Translations under genes and position numbers: made by a program | The notes under the pieces: generated by a model | Databases searched by the model: none | What the model saw: only the letters and a program-made list of their open reading frames with translations | What the model was told of the DNA's origin: nothing | In this document: piece by piece, positions 17,752 through 26,463 of the stretch | Layout of the letters: every line of letters begins with the position of its first letter | Position numbering within the stretch: position 1 is the stretch's first letter | Assembly: GCF_000307875.1 (NCBI RefSeq) | Contig: NZ_AJLS01000007.1 | Location: 1-43,708, forward strand | DNA: 43,708 nucleotides | Reading direction: 5' to 3' | From: Neobacillus bataviensis LMG 21833 | GTDB lineage: Bacteria > Bacillota > Bacilli > Bacillales > Cytobacillaceae

Positions 17752-17791
17752 GCGCGCAAAAAAATAGAGCATCCATAATGGACGCTCTATT
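17752..17791 (-). terminator. Terminator of the GTPase/tubulin operon
   Basis: On the minus strand an AATAGAGC...GCTCTATT stem, with an inner CCAT/ATGG, is followed by a run of T residues. The stem includes the stop codon of the GAP1-like gene. Confidence 0.82.
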
Positions 17792-20573
17792 GATGTAGTG
17801 GGACAAATGTTTTTTTCTCTGTTGAATATTCAAAAACTAATTCCTGCTCACCTTTGGGCAGTATGAGTTTAGACCCCTTCAACTGAACATCCTGAAGGCC
17901 CTTGGCAGTATAGATTAGCTGGAGCGGATCGCCTTCTGAATTAAGATTGTCAGTTTTAAAAATCCAGACAAAGGAGTCTGATTTTTGATCACTAACCACC
18001 ACTACTAGCTCAGGTGATTTATCCTCATCAAAGTCATGAAGCATCATATACGTTGAAAAATCTGCCAAGAGCATACCATTACCAGCAAAGGGTGTTCGAT
18101 CTAGAATAGCCGGCAGCTTTATCGGCCACACTTTATTTTGGTCATAATGTAAAACACCATTGGGATGACGTTCTTCGAAGGTAATCGTTTCTAGCTTGCC
18201 TGCTCGATTTATTTCTACTGTTTGATCGGGATCACCCATGCTCCATTTTGTAAAAGTATCTAGGTTAATAGGATCGGCCACACTCGAGGTTCCTTTTTTA
18301 GTAGAGACGGAAGTCTTACTAGTTTTTTCAGCCCTAGGTTTATCGTTTTTACCGGTAAGATAATCAAGGCCAAACCAAACTCCCCTGCCGACTCCGCCAA
18401 CAATGACCAGAGCCATTAGCAGCTTCAGTCCATTCTTTCTAAGGAATTTCACTACTGGACTGGCCGTCTCTGTTTCCACTTCATTCAGTAACCGTTTAAA
18501 GCCATTGTTTTTGATTAAGTATAATTCTTTCCTTAGAGCTTTATTTTTCCAAATGGATTTTGGATGATTTATGAAATAACTTCGTAATGACCTTCTAAAC
18601 GTGTAGTCCATTTCATCCATTCGAGCCTTTTCCCTGATGAAAGCCAAAAGCGTTTTATCATCACTATATTTAATCAAGTAACCCAAAACCCCTTGATTAT
18701 CCAAACCATCACCCTCTGTACCAAAGGCAACATAGAGTAACGGAAATTGCTCTAAAGAAAGCCTGTCCCGTAATAATCTTTTCAGAATCTCTCTAATCTG
18801 CTCGCGTGCATAAATCGTTAACGGTTTTAAGCTGTACGAATCAGCCCGTGAAGGGAAGCTAATTAACTGGAAAAGGGCATTGGTGACCAAATAGTTTTCC
18901 TTCACCCTCGCATCTTTCATTTCCCTTACATTCATTTCCTTTGTAAAAATCTCCCCGAATGCTTTGATATCATCTAATGTAAGATCCTGCAAGCGAATTG
19001 AACGTAATAAGGCAAACATGGCATTATCAAGCATGTCCTGCTTTAACTGGCGATGGTCGATACTAAACTTCTTCAGTGCCAGTACGGATTTGATTGGAAC
19101 ATTTGATGATTCAACTACAGAAGTGATTTTTTTTCTTAAAATTAGCCTAAATGGCTCAAGCTCTAGTAAATAGGGTGTATCCACCATTCTGTTAACTTCT
19201 ACCAGGATATCCTCCATCTGCTTGTGTTGTTTGAACCGTTCATTCAGATATAGTTCAAAAAGTTGCTGATAATCGGAATGCTCATTCATAAACATGACAA
19301 GTGCCTCATGGGTAGGCATGTCCTGTTCAATCGTTTTCCATAACCGTCCGTAAAGCGGATCATCTTGATAATTCATAAGTGTTTCAAGGAGAAAAGAAAA
19401 CACCTCATCCGACTGTACAAAGGAATTAACGGCAACTACTGCATGAAAATAATCGACGGAAGCGGTGAATTTTTCCTCCTTTATCAGGTTCAAAAACAAT
19501 CCTTTTAAATCCGGCTTTTCATCACTGTTTACCTGTAAAAACGTTAACAAACTTTGCAGAAAGCCGATTTTGTTTTTTTCATAAAAAGGGGCATCAGGAA
19601 AGGTGAGCGTTAGAAAAATGGCGGTTAACTGGTAATAGCTTGTTAACTCCAACTTTTGACCTTCAGGTAACCCAGACAAGGCCATTTCAGCAAACTCAAA
19701 AAAATCATTCATCCGCGTAGATTCGGAAAATTGGTGCATGGCGAAATCCAAATACTCGTGCTGCTGACCGGAAAGATCGACCCCGGAAATCCGGCTATTC
19801 GCAAAATCAAAAATGTATTGTTTTTCGATGGCACGATCCCTGGTATTTAATGTTCCCGGCTCAAAAAACATCACATGGATATAATTTTTCGCGTCAGGTT
19901 CACTAGTAAACGTCATCGCCCCTAACTTTCGGCGATGCGCATAGGGTAAATATAGATAGATCAGTTCCAGCAGCTCCAGCGCATATTTTGTATAATCCTT
20001 TAAAGGAACAATCAGAGAAATAAACACCTTTTTCTTGCCGGCAATCGAGGACATGACGGCAAATAACAGTTGTTTGAAATGCTCCTCCGAAATCCCTAAT
20101 GTCGCTAGCAATTCACTTTTTACAGCACGGGAGCCGTACTCAAGAACTTCCCGCTCAGGAAGGTTTTTTCCAAGTGCAGTAACATAGGATGTTTGAAAAT
20201 CTGTTATTTGAAAAAGCTTCTCCGGCTGCTTGATCCATTCATCCTTTCGTCCGGCGGGAATGACATAGTTATGCATAAAATACGTGCTGCGCGAACCAGT
20301 AAAATCAGCGGGTACAAACACGGCTTGGCCAATGACAAGTTCCCCGGTTTCCGGCTGAAACAAGGTCACGGCCTCAGGATATAGGGAGGGGTCTTTCTCG
20401 CCGCGCTCGCTTAAGGCCTTCGGTGCATGATACAGACAAAACGGATGTAAATATTTTTTTACGAACGTTTGATCAAGACCCGAAGACATGGCAATCGTGT
20501 CGTATCCGTCGGTGGCGTGGAAAATTCCGCCACGTTCTCGTGTATACATTTGCTGCTGAATGTTACCGCTCAC
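17787..20573 (-). CDS. GAP1-like (GTPase-associated protein 1) membrane protein
   Basis: 928 aa; GTG start overlapping the upstream GTPase stop by four bases, so the pair is translationally coupled. The N-terminal ~200 residues (from QQQMYTRERGGIFHATDGYD) match the GAP1-N2 type as I know it, followed by a long helical middle region of ~500 residues. A membrane helix at ~716-740 is followed by a basic/Ser-rich stretch and ~180 external residues. That last part contains DFDEDKSPELVVVV, an FG-GAP/calcium-loop-like segment of beta-propeller type. GAP1 proteins are encoded beside TRAFAC-family GTPases in predicted conflict systems. Here it would link the cytosolic GTPase to an external sensor domain. 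The function is inferred. Confidence 0.8.
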   Translation of the reverse strand: MSGNIQQQMYTRERGGIFHATDGYDTIAMSSGLDQTFVKKYLHPFCLYHAPKALSERGEKDPSLYPEAVTLFQPETGELVIGQAVFVPADFTGSRSTYFMHNYVIPAGRKDEWIKQPEKLFQITDFQTSYVTALGKNLPEREVLEYGSRAVKSELLATLGISEEHFKQLLFAVMSSIAGKKKVFISLIVPLKDYTKYALELLELIYLYLPYAHRRKLGAMTFTSEPDAKNYIHVMFFEPGTLNTRDRAIEKQYIFDFANSRISGVDLSGQQHEYLDFAMHQFSESTRMNDFFEFAEMALSGLPEGQKLELTSYYQLTAIFLTLTFPDAPFYEKNKIGFLQSLLTFLQVNSDEKPDLKGLFLNLIKEEKFTASVDYFHAVVAVNSFVQSDEVFSFLLETLMNYQDDPLYGRLWKTIEQDMPTHEALVMFMNEHSDYQQLFELYLNERFKQHKQMEDILVEVNRMVDTPYLLELEPFRLILRKKITSVVESSNVPIKSVLALKKFSIDHRQLKQDMLDNAMFALLRSIRLQDLTLDDIKAFGEIFTKEMNVREMKDARVKENYLVTNALFQLISFPSRADSYSLKPLTIYAREQIREILKRLLRDRLSLEQFPLLYVAFGTEGDGLDNQGVLGYLIKYSDDKTLLAFIREKARMDEMDYTFRRSLRSYFINHPKSIWKNKALRKELYLIKNNGFKRLLNEVETETASPVVKFLRKNGLKLLMALVIVGGVGRGVWFGLDYLTGKNDKPRAEKTSKTSVSTKKGTSSVADPINLDTFTKWSMGDPDQTVEINRAGKLETITFEERHPNGVLHYDQNKVWPIKLPAILDRTPFAGNGMLLADFSTYMMLHDFDEDKSPELVVVVSDQKSDSFVWIFKTDNLNSEGDPLQLIYTAKGLQDVQLKGSKLILPKGEQELVFEYSTEKKTFVPLHQ

Positions 20574-21838
20574 TGACCATTTCTCCCTTCAATATACCCT
20601 AGCTTATAAAGCAGCCATATGAACGGTTCATCGACACGGATTGGACTAATAATCCCGCTAACCTGTTGGTCGACCGGGTTACTCCCAAGCGCTGACACGG
20701 CAAAGTAGGAAGTATCCTTAAAGTAAACATCAAGGGCATTGACAAATGGTGTATCGACTTTTGCTAAAAATCTCCGAATTTCACCGTTGATATTTTCATA
20801 TTCCGCTAAATTAAGGCCGCCCCGGTGTATGACATTGCGAAACACGTTACTATTTGTGCTGACGTATTCACCATCATCATCTTTCAAAGCATTTAAAAGA
20901 TCACTCTTTGTCAACACTACCGCCGTCGGGATATCAGTTTTACTATTTTCCAGATGGGCAATAAAGTCCCCGAACAGAGAGATCACCACTTCACGCGGTT
21001 CATCCCCTTGGCCAACAATTTTCCCAGGATTTTCACCCATGTTGAGGATCAGCTTTTCACGTATCGCGCGGATCTGCATCGGGTCAACCAAGAACAGAAT
21101 CCCGGCAGAATTTTTGATATGGGAGGCATGCAGCTTAAGATAGTCTTTGTCTGTCATTCCTTCACCAGCAACATCGAAAAATACGAGAGTCAGCGGTGCT
21201 TGGTCTTCGTCTTTAAAAATAAATTGAAAAATAAACGGCTCCTGCCGGTTCGATTTTTCGGTTGATTGTAACAGGCTTCCATTTTCAAAAAGGGGAATCT
21301 CATAGTTTACCCGGAATCGCTTACTTATCTCATTATCAAGTGGCATACAGGCGGCATCAAAGTTATTGGCGGTCACATGCTGAAGGGTGTGAATCAGCGA
21401 TGTCATATATACCGATTTTCCCACTGAGGTGGCGCCAACAATCGAAACGATGTTGCTTGGGTGCTTGCCAGCCGTGATCGGCAGGTCGTTATGACACGAA
21501 GGGCAGAGGCGATTGCGTGTCACGACTGCGTATTTATCGGATACCCCCATAAGAATCCGATCCGTGTAAATCTTGTTTTCATCAGGAATCATCGAAGGAT
21601 CAATAATGGCCTCTAGTTCATCTATGGGAGCAAGTCCGAATTTCCCCCGGTAATTGTTCAACAATTCATCTTCCTGCAATGCTAAGGCCTCATCATCATC
21701 GCGGTGATGGGCGGCGCGGAAGACGACATCCTCATGATGAAATTTGGAAAAACAGTACGGACAGACAATATCGTAAAATGGCAGCCGTTCCTTTGGCGGC
21801 TGTTTTTTTTCAAACATTCGTTTTAATAATGTGAACAT
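20570..21838 (-). CDS. Zinc-ribbon TRAFAC-type GTPase (DO-GTPase2-like)
   Basis: 422 aa. An ATG six bases further upstream touches the GGGGG ribosome site; the ATG chosen has it seven bases upstream. An interrupted zinc ribbon uses C26-P-Y-C29 and C112-P-S-C115, with ~80 residues inserted between. Then comes a GTPase domain: P-loop GATSVGKS at 135-142, switch II/Walker B FFDVAGEG, and TKSD as the guanine-specifying motif. No membrane helix is present. This fits the DO-GTPase2-like family found with GAP1 proteins. It is probably a GTP-driven switch of this operon acting with the downstream GAP1-like protein; its effector is unknown. Confidence 0.85.
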   Translation of the reverse strand: MFTLLKRMFEKKQPPKERLPFYDIVCPYCFSKFHHEDVVFRAAHHRDDDEALALQEDELLNNYRGKFGLAPIDELEAIIDPSMIPDENKIYTDRILMGVSDKYAVVTRNRLCPSCHNDLPITAGKHPSNIVSIVGATSVGKSVYMTSLIHTLQHVTANNFDAACMPLDNEISKRFRVNYEIPLFENGSLLQSTEKSNRQEPFIFQFIFKDEDQAPLTLVFFDVAGEGMTDKDYLKLHASHIKNSAGILFLVDPMQIRAIREKLILNMGENPGKIVGQGDEPREVVISLFGDFIAHLENSKTDIPTAVVLTKSDLLNALKDDDGEYVSTNSNVFRNVIHRGGLNLAEYENINGEIRRFLAKVDTPFVNALDVYFKDTSYFAVSALGSNPVDQQVSGIISPIRVDEPFIWLLYKLGYIEGRNGQ

Positions 21839-21851
21839 GATCATGCCCCCT

Positions 21852-22490
21852 CTACTCAGGAATTAGCTCATAATGCTGAGCGGTGTTCTTTCCATTGTTA
21901 AAAAAGATTCTGATAAACTCATTTTTATCCATTTCAATTTCCGGCGAGACGGTTCTCCCGGCCGGGAAGTCGCGAACAAACGGATAGACCGTTCCATCCT
22001 CAAGCGAACTTGGCACGCCGCCGCTTTTTTTGACATAGACCAGCAGCTCTTTTTCGAGTGGAAGCTCGGTGTGGATGGCCAACTTTACTTTTTTACGAGG
22101 TTGAAAGAGTTTATTTTTATAGGATATGGAAAAATAAATCTTTGCCCTCGCCCCCGTGATAGTAATAAGATTTTTTTCGTCTTCCTGTTTGAAAACAACA
22201 AGCTTCCCGTCACGTTTCTGACAGGGGAAGATGCGATAGGCAGTCCGGCCGATTGTATCTAATTTGCTTACATACCCTTGATTGATTTTATATTCTTCAC
22301 GGGTGTAAAGCTTTATATCGCGCTCATCGATTTCGCTGATCGGCTTTACGTTGTCTGAAGCGGTTTTATAAATGTAGACAAAGTCAATCTCGTTTGACCA
22401 GAACCAGTTCAAGCGAACCTCTGCATCTTGTATGGTCTGTTTTACATCCTTTATTTCCTGATTAGGGGAAGAAATAGGTTCCCAGTTCAC
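21852..22490 (-). CDS. Small beta-rich protein of the GTPase operon
   Basis: About 212 aa, soluble, no signal peptide. The pattern of alternating strands suggests two beta-sandwich (fibronectin III- or Ig-like) domains: a first one from the VRLNWFWSNEIDFVYIYKT segment and a second in the C-terminal half. I do not recognise the family. Start choice is uncertain. A GTG with GGGTG seven bases upstream is preferred; a TTG six bases earlier has its ribosome site too close. It lies between the polytopic vWA gene and the GTPase gene, so it is probably an adaptor of that complex. Confidence 0.75.
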   Translation of the reverse strand: MNWEPISSPNQEIKDVKQTIQDAEVRLNWFWSNEIDFVYIYKTASDNVKPISEIDERDIKLYTREEYKINQGYVSKLDTIGRTAYRIFPCQKRDGKLVVFKQEDEKNLITITGARAKIYFSISYKNKLFQPRKKVKLAIHTELPLEKELLVYVKKSGGVPSSLEDGTVYPFVRDFPAGRTVSPEIEMDKNEFIRIFFNNGKNTAQHYELIPE

Positions 22491-22510
22491 CTGCAATCAC
22501 CCACAATCTA

Positions 22511-23788
22511 TTAAAATCCTTTGCTAAACCGATCCCGTTTGGCCGATGGATCTTTGGCGGAAAAATCAGCCCCAGTCGGCTGCCTCCCTGTTATACCGGA
22601 GAATTTTTCACGAATCGGAATGATCATTGTTCCCAGGCCGGTCAATGCCGTTAACAGGATATCGGCAATCATGCGTGAGGGGAACCCGGACAAGATGGCG
22701 GAGCCTTGTAAACCCATCTCGAGTACAAGCCCAGCCAAAATTCCTGAAATCAGCCCTGTCACCGTGTAGCTTTTTGCCAAATAACGGTTATCAAAGATCA
22801 TGCCAAGCGCTAAGCCAAACAAGCCGCCGATGATGGTAATTAATACAACTCTTAGTACGGCGAGATACAGGCTGTCTTTAAACAAGCCATACCGTTCCGT
22901 CATCAGCAGCCGGTCTTGGTTCTCTAAGTAAATCTTTTCAAACACGTTTGTTAATTCATTTGCCCTTTTGATATCATGGAAGGATCCGCCAGAACGGGAG
23001 GCAAGCGATTTCAGGAGCCGGGCTCCACCGCTGTCTATTTTACTCATGCCAATGGTATTAATGATGATTTCCTGATCTTGGTAGGGCTTGACGACAGCAT
23101 CAAGCTCCAGTTCACTATAGCCATCCGAAAACAAAATCACCATCGGTTTCCGGCCTTGCATGTGGTTGTCGTCCATTTCCTTCATTGCGGTCTTCAATGC
23201 ACTGGCAATATCAGTGCCCCCGTCGTATTTCAATCCCTTGATTTGCTCGCGGGCATCGGTGCTCTCGTTTTTATCGCTGATGGGGAACATCGATTTCGTG
23301 ACCGTTGCCCCATTGTTAAATGAAATGACGGAGGCTCGATGGCTGGGCTTCATATGGTCAATCAGTTTTGCGGCCGCCTTCAGGCTTTCGTGTTTCGGAT
23401 CCGTTTTATTCATGCTGTCGGAAATATCCAGCACCATCACGATATCGTCCGGCGGTTTGACCGTTGAAAAATTAAGAGAATATAAGAATTGAAAAATAAG
23501 ACCTGCAGCAAACAACATGACGAGAGTGGCAGGGGCGAGTACCTTCCACGAAAACCCCGAATATTCCAAACGCCAGCTGCGCACATTAATCACCGGGTGA
23601 ATGAGCTCGGCCATTAAACAGAAGAGACCGAAAAGAAGGGCCAATTGCGCAAAATAGACACCCATTAACAGGAGATTGGGCCAAACACCATAATAGGTAT
23701 TGAGCAGCCATTCACCCATAACAGCACCGATGATTCCAGCAATGATACTGCATACAAAAAAGAGAAAGCTAAATTTCCGGACAGGCAT
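22511..23788 (-). CDS. Polytopic membrane protein with external vWA domain
   Basis: 425 aa; AAGGAG eight bases before the ATG (a TTG six bases upstream is too close to it). Three membrane helices (~7-25, 36-60, 83-107) precede a von Willebrand A domain at ~114-290. Its complete MIDAS metal site uses D121-x-S123-x-S125, the Thr of GGTD and the Asp of FSDG. Three more helices follow, then a basic C-terminal tail. Positive-inside rules place the vWA domain outside the cell. vWA domains bind protein partners through the metal. It is in an operon with a second vWA protein of different topology. Confidence 0.87.
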   Translation of the reverse strand: MPVRKFSFLFFVCSIIAGIIGAVMGEWLLNTYYGVWPNLLLMGVYFAQLALLFGLFCLMAELIHPVINVRSWRLEYSGFSWKVLAPATLVMLFAAGLIFQFLYSLNFSTVKPPDDIVMVLDISDSMNKTDPKHESLKAAAKLIDHMKPSHRASVISFNNGATVTKSMFPISDKNESTDAREQIKGLKYDGGTDIASALKTAMKEMDDNHMQGRKPMVILFSDGYSELELDAVVKPYQDQEIIINTIGMSKIDSGGARLLKSLASRSGGSFHDIKRANELTNVFEKIYLENQDRLLMTERYGLFKDSLYLAVLRVVLITIIGGLFGLALGMIFDNRYLAKSYTVTGLISGILAGLVLEMGLQGSAILSGFPSRMIADILLTALTGLGTMIIPIREKFSGITGRQPTGADFSAKDPSAKRDRFSKGF

Positions 23789-23814
23789 ATTCAATGCTCC
23801 TTACAAGTTTATTG

Positions 23815-26172
23815 CTAAACGGATGTTTCCGCTTTAATGGCGTGAAATTCATACCCATTTTCGGTGTAGGCCTTATAGTATTTTTCACCGTTACGATAGT
23901 ACATAAGGTCTCGCAGCCGGAACCCACCCATTAAGGTCAGTTTTTCAATCCCGCTTGATTTTTTTTCATGGGCACAGCCGACTTTATATTGTCTTGTTTC
24001 ATATTCCTTTTCCAAGGCGAATTTCATGAACTTGCTATAAAAATCCCCAAAGAAGTACTTTTCTTCATAGCGATGGTCCTGTGTGTAATGAAACACCTCA
24101 ATGTGTACGGAGGAATTTTCATGCAGGCGCAAATATAATTGCTTAAACAAATCCTCCTTGGAAAGAATCTCCCGGTTTTCATAGCGTGTCATGACATTGG
24201 CCCGCTCTAATAGCTCATCCTCAAAGCTGCGGTGGAACTCCTCCTGGGTCAGCACCTCCCGATTGCACACGAGCAGCAATCGTTCAAGGAGGGTCTTTGG
24301 ATTGCCACTTTCCAGTAATGGCAGCAGGTTTCCAAAAAATCGCTCTTCTGAAAAGAAGTAGGGCCCTCGTTTTTCCTTCAGCTTTGCCGTGATCCGAGCA
24401 ATCATACCGGCATAATATTCGGCAATATTTTTATCCAACACATCATCCGAATCATAAAGACTTTCCGCTGCCGCTTGTTTCAGCAAGGATTCTACCTGGT
24501 CAATCAACTCTATTTTCGTCCGTAAATAGCGATGATGCTCTTCCAGCACTGTTCGGTATTGCTTCAAAATCGCTTGCTTGACCTGAAGTTTTAGGATTTC
24601 ATACTTTGTACCATAAACCACTTCGAAAAAGTAGCGCACAAAGCTGGTTAGATTTTTCTTGTCCGAAAACGGCAGGTAGCTCTTGTTAAAATCACAGTGA
24701 TCAACCACTTGCTGATAATACTGCTCGAGGCGGGCTTCTTTATCTATCCGTTCATTTTTCGCTTCACGTTCCAATTTATCGATTTCATGCAATACACTCA
24801 TTTCCGTCCCAGGTTTGTCGGAGGTCCAATGAATGGCACAAAATAACCCATATTGTTCATGGTTTATCACATTTTCGTAGAGACAGCGTTCAATATGGAC
24901 TCTCAGGTTCAGTCCTTGCAGATGCTCACGGAGCGGCTCCTCAAAGTTGTTGAAAAAGAATATTTCCGTCCCGCCTTCATACAGATATTCCTCTGCCTCC
25001 CTAACCGACATTCTTTTTACCGTTTGATACGAATTCGAGACCCCCATTAATCCATTCATGTCCCAAAGCTTTTCGGCTGAGGGAAGCCCTTCATGATAGT
25101 ACTTTTGAAAGGATGCCTCAGACAGCTCGAATAAATGGAGAACTTTTTCCTGTGGCTGTTGGCATGCAGCGTTCATTGCTAGTAGCAGCTCTTTGAAAAA
25201 ATGGTGGGCTGCATGGAGGGCAATCGCTTTATTGGGCCGGGTCACTTTTGAAAAGCCGGCGGAAGCATACACGGGTTCCTGTGAGTTTCCTTTCATTCCT
25301 CTTCTAAAATCTTGATGATGATAGCTGTCCATTTTTTCATGATAATCGGTAATCATCTTTCGATTTTTTAACAGATTGAGGTTGCTGATCATTTCGATAT
25401 TTTTCTGAAAGGCGTCACTAGAAATTAAGCCATCTTCATTTTTATCACTCAATAAATACACCATGTCAAAGAGCGGGGAAGGTGGGTGGCTCACAGGCAG
25501 CCTAAGGTAATCCTCGGTCAGCTGCAGCACCTGCTCAAACGTGTATTCATCATTTTGATAGTCATCGAGTTCTTTTAAAAAACTAATCCCGAGGGAGGTG
25601 GAGAGGGCAAAGTTCTCACCATCCTGTTTTTCCTTCATCAATCCGTATAAATCCACTTCAACGAGGCGAAAGGATTCTTGAAGAATACTTTTTAGCAGCA
25701 AAGTCACTTCTTGGATGAGGACATTGGCCGGATCATCAATTCTTGTAACCACGCAAAGGTTTATCTTCTTTAGCGAAGAATATTGCTTCCCGTATTCTGC
25801 CATCTTCGAAGATAGCTTTCTAAAAATCTTATTTAGTTCAATTAGTTTGCTTTCATCTTGATGGAAGGCCTCGTGCATACCTTTGCGATGGTACTTGCGG
25901 TCATAGTCATCCCCGGAGAGTTGGATGGACAGCACATTTTCACGGTCGGTAATCGTGTCTGCTTGATAGGCGTGAAAATATAAAACGCCGGAACTGTTTT
26001 GCCACTTATCTTCATTAATCGTCATAATGGTTCTCAGGTCATCCTTGACAAGGTCACCAAGGAATAAGAAGACAACCGGATGATTGACGCTGCGCTGTTC
26101 ATTTTCCGACAAGCTGATTTGTTCTAATTGAATGGAAAAAGTGTTGGCATACTTCTGTAAAAGTCCTCGCAA
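23815..26172 (-). CDS. Unrecognised 785-aa protein encoded beside the tubulin-like GTPase
   Basis: Large soluble protein with a TTG start and GGGGG eight bases upstream. Its first ~230 residues alternate strands and helices (VVFLFLGDLV, KKINLCVVTRI, PLFDMVYLLSDKNEDG), suggesting a Rossmann- or tubulin-like fold, but no nucleotide-binding glycine motif is visible. The rest is mainly helical and charged. I do not recognise the family. It lies directly downstream of the tubulin-like gene and is likely its partner, perhaps a catalytically dead relative. That relation is inference and needs structure comparison. Confidence 0.78.
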   Translation of the reverse strand: MRGLLQKYANTFSIQLEQISLSENEQRSVNHPVVFLFLGDLVKDDLRTIMTINEDKWQNSSGVLYFHAYQADTITDRENVLSIQLSGDDYDRKYHRKGMHEAFHQDESKLIELNKIFRKLSSKMAEYGKQYSSLKKINLCVVTRIDDPANVLIQEVTLLLKSILQESFRLVEVDLYGLMKEKQDGENFALSTSLGISFLKELDDYQNDEYTFEQVLQLTEDYLRLPVSHPPSPLFDMVYLLSDKNEDGLISSDAFQKNIEMISNLNLLKNRKMITDYHEKMDSYHHQDFRRGMKGNSQEPVYASAGFSKVTRPNKAIALHAAHHFFKELLLAMNAACQQPQEKVLHLFELSEASFQKYYHEGLPSAEKLWDMNGLMGVSNSYQTVKRMSVREAEEYLYEGGTEIFFFNNFEEPLREHLQGLNLRVHIERCLYENVINHEQYGLFCAIHWTSDKPGTEMSVLHEIDKLEREAKNERIDKEARLEQYYQQVVDHCDFNKSYLPFSDKKNLTSFVRYFFEVVYGTKYEILKLQVKQAILKQYRTVLEEHHRYLRTKIELIDQVESLLKQAAAESLYDSDDVLDKNIAEYYAGMIARITAKLKEKRGPYFFSEERFFGNLLPLLESGNPKTLLERLLLVCNREVLTQEEFHRSFEDELLERANVMTRYENREILSKEDLFKQLYLRLHENSSVHIEVFHYTQDHRYEEKYFFGDFYSKFMKFALEKEYETRQYKVGCAHEKKSSGIEKLTLMGGFRLRDLMYYRNGEKYYKAYTENGYEFHAIKAETSV

Positions 26173-26463
26173 AGCTGATTCCCCCTAGCTGGGTATGATA
26201 AGAGGCGGGCCACCTGCATTGTGGTGCCTGTGGCCGGAAAAGATAAACGTATAACGACAGTAACGTGCGGCTATGCGACAGTAACGTGCGGCTATGCGAC
26301 AGTAACGCGTAGTTATGCGACAGTAAAGCGAGCTTGCGACAGTAAAACGCGTCCATGCGACAGTAACGCGTGGCTATGCGACAGTAAAGCGAGCTTATGC
26401 GATAGTAAAGCGTGTCCATGCGACAGTAGCGAGTGGTTATCCGCCACCCGCCACCCGCCACCC
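26173..26463. repeat. Array 3: nine units near 21-bp period, CGACAGTAA core, plus a 7-bp repeat
   Basis: Cores CGACAGTAA (some variant) begin at 26255, 26276, 26297, 26318, 26337, 26358, 26379, 26400 and 26421. The period is 21 bases except one unit of 19 that has lost two bases. At 26441-26463 three copies of CCGCCAC run into the stop codon of the tubulin-like gene. The gap separates two genes of the same minus-strand operon. No convincing terminator or gene is visible in it. Confidence 0.9.

Noticed and set aside
26255..26430. CRISPR array
   Set aside because: Units repeat every 21 bases with a ~12-base shared core and no 30-40-base unique spacers; no cas gene is nearby.
26099..26461. Minus-strand 120-aa coding frame with seven-residue repeats (YCRMDTL type)
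   Set aside because: It is the translation of array 3, whose 21-base step keeps one frame open. It has no ribosome site and overlaps the start of the 785-aa gene.
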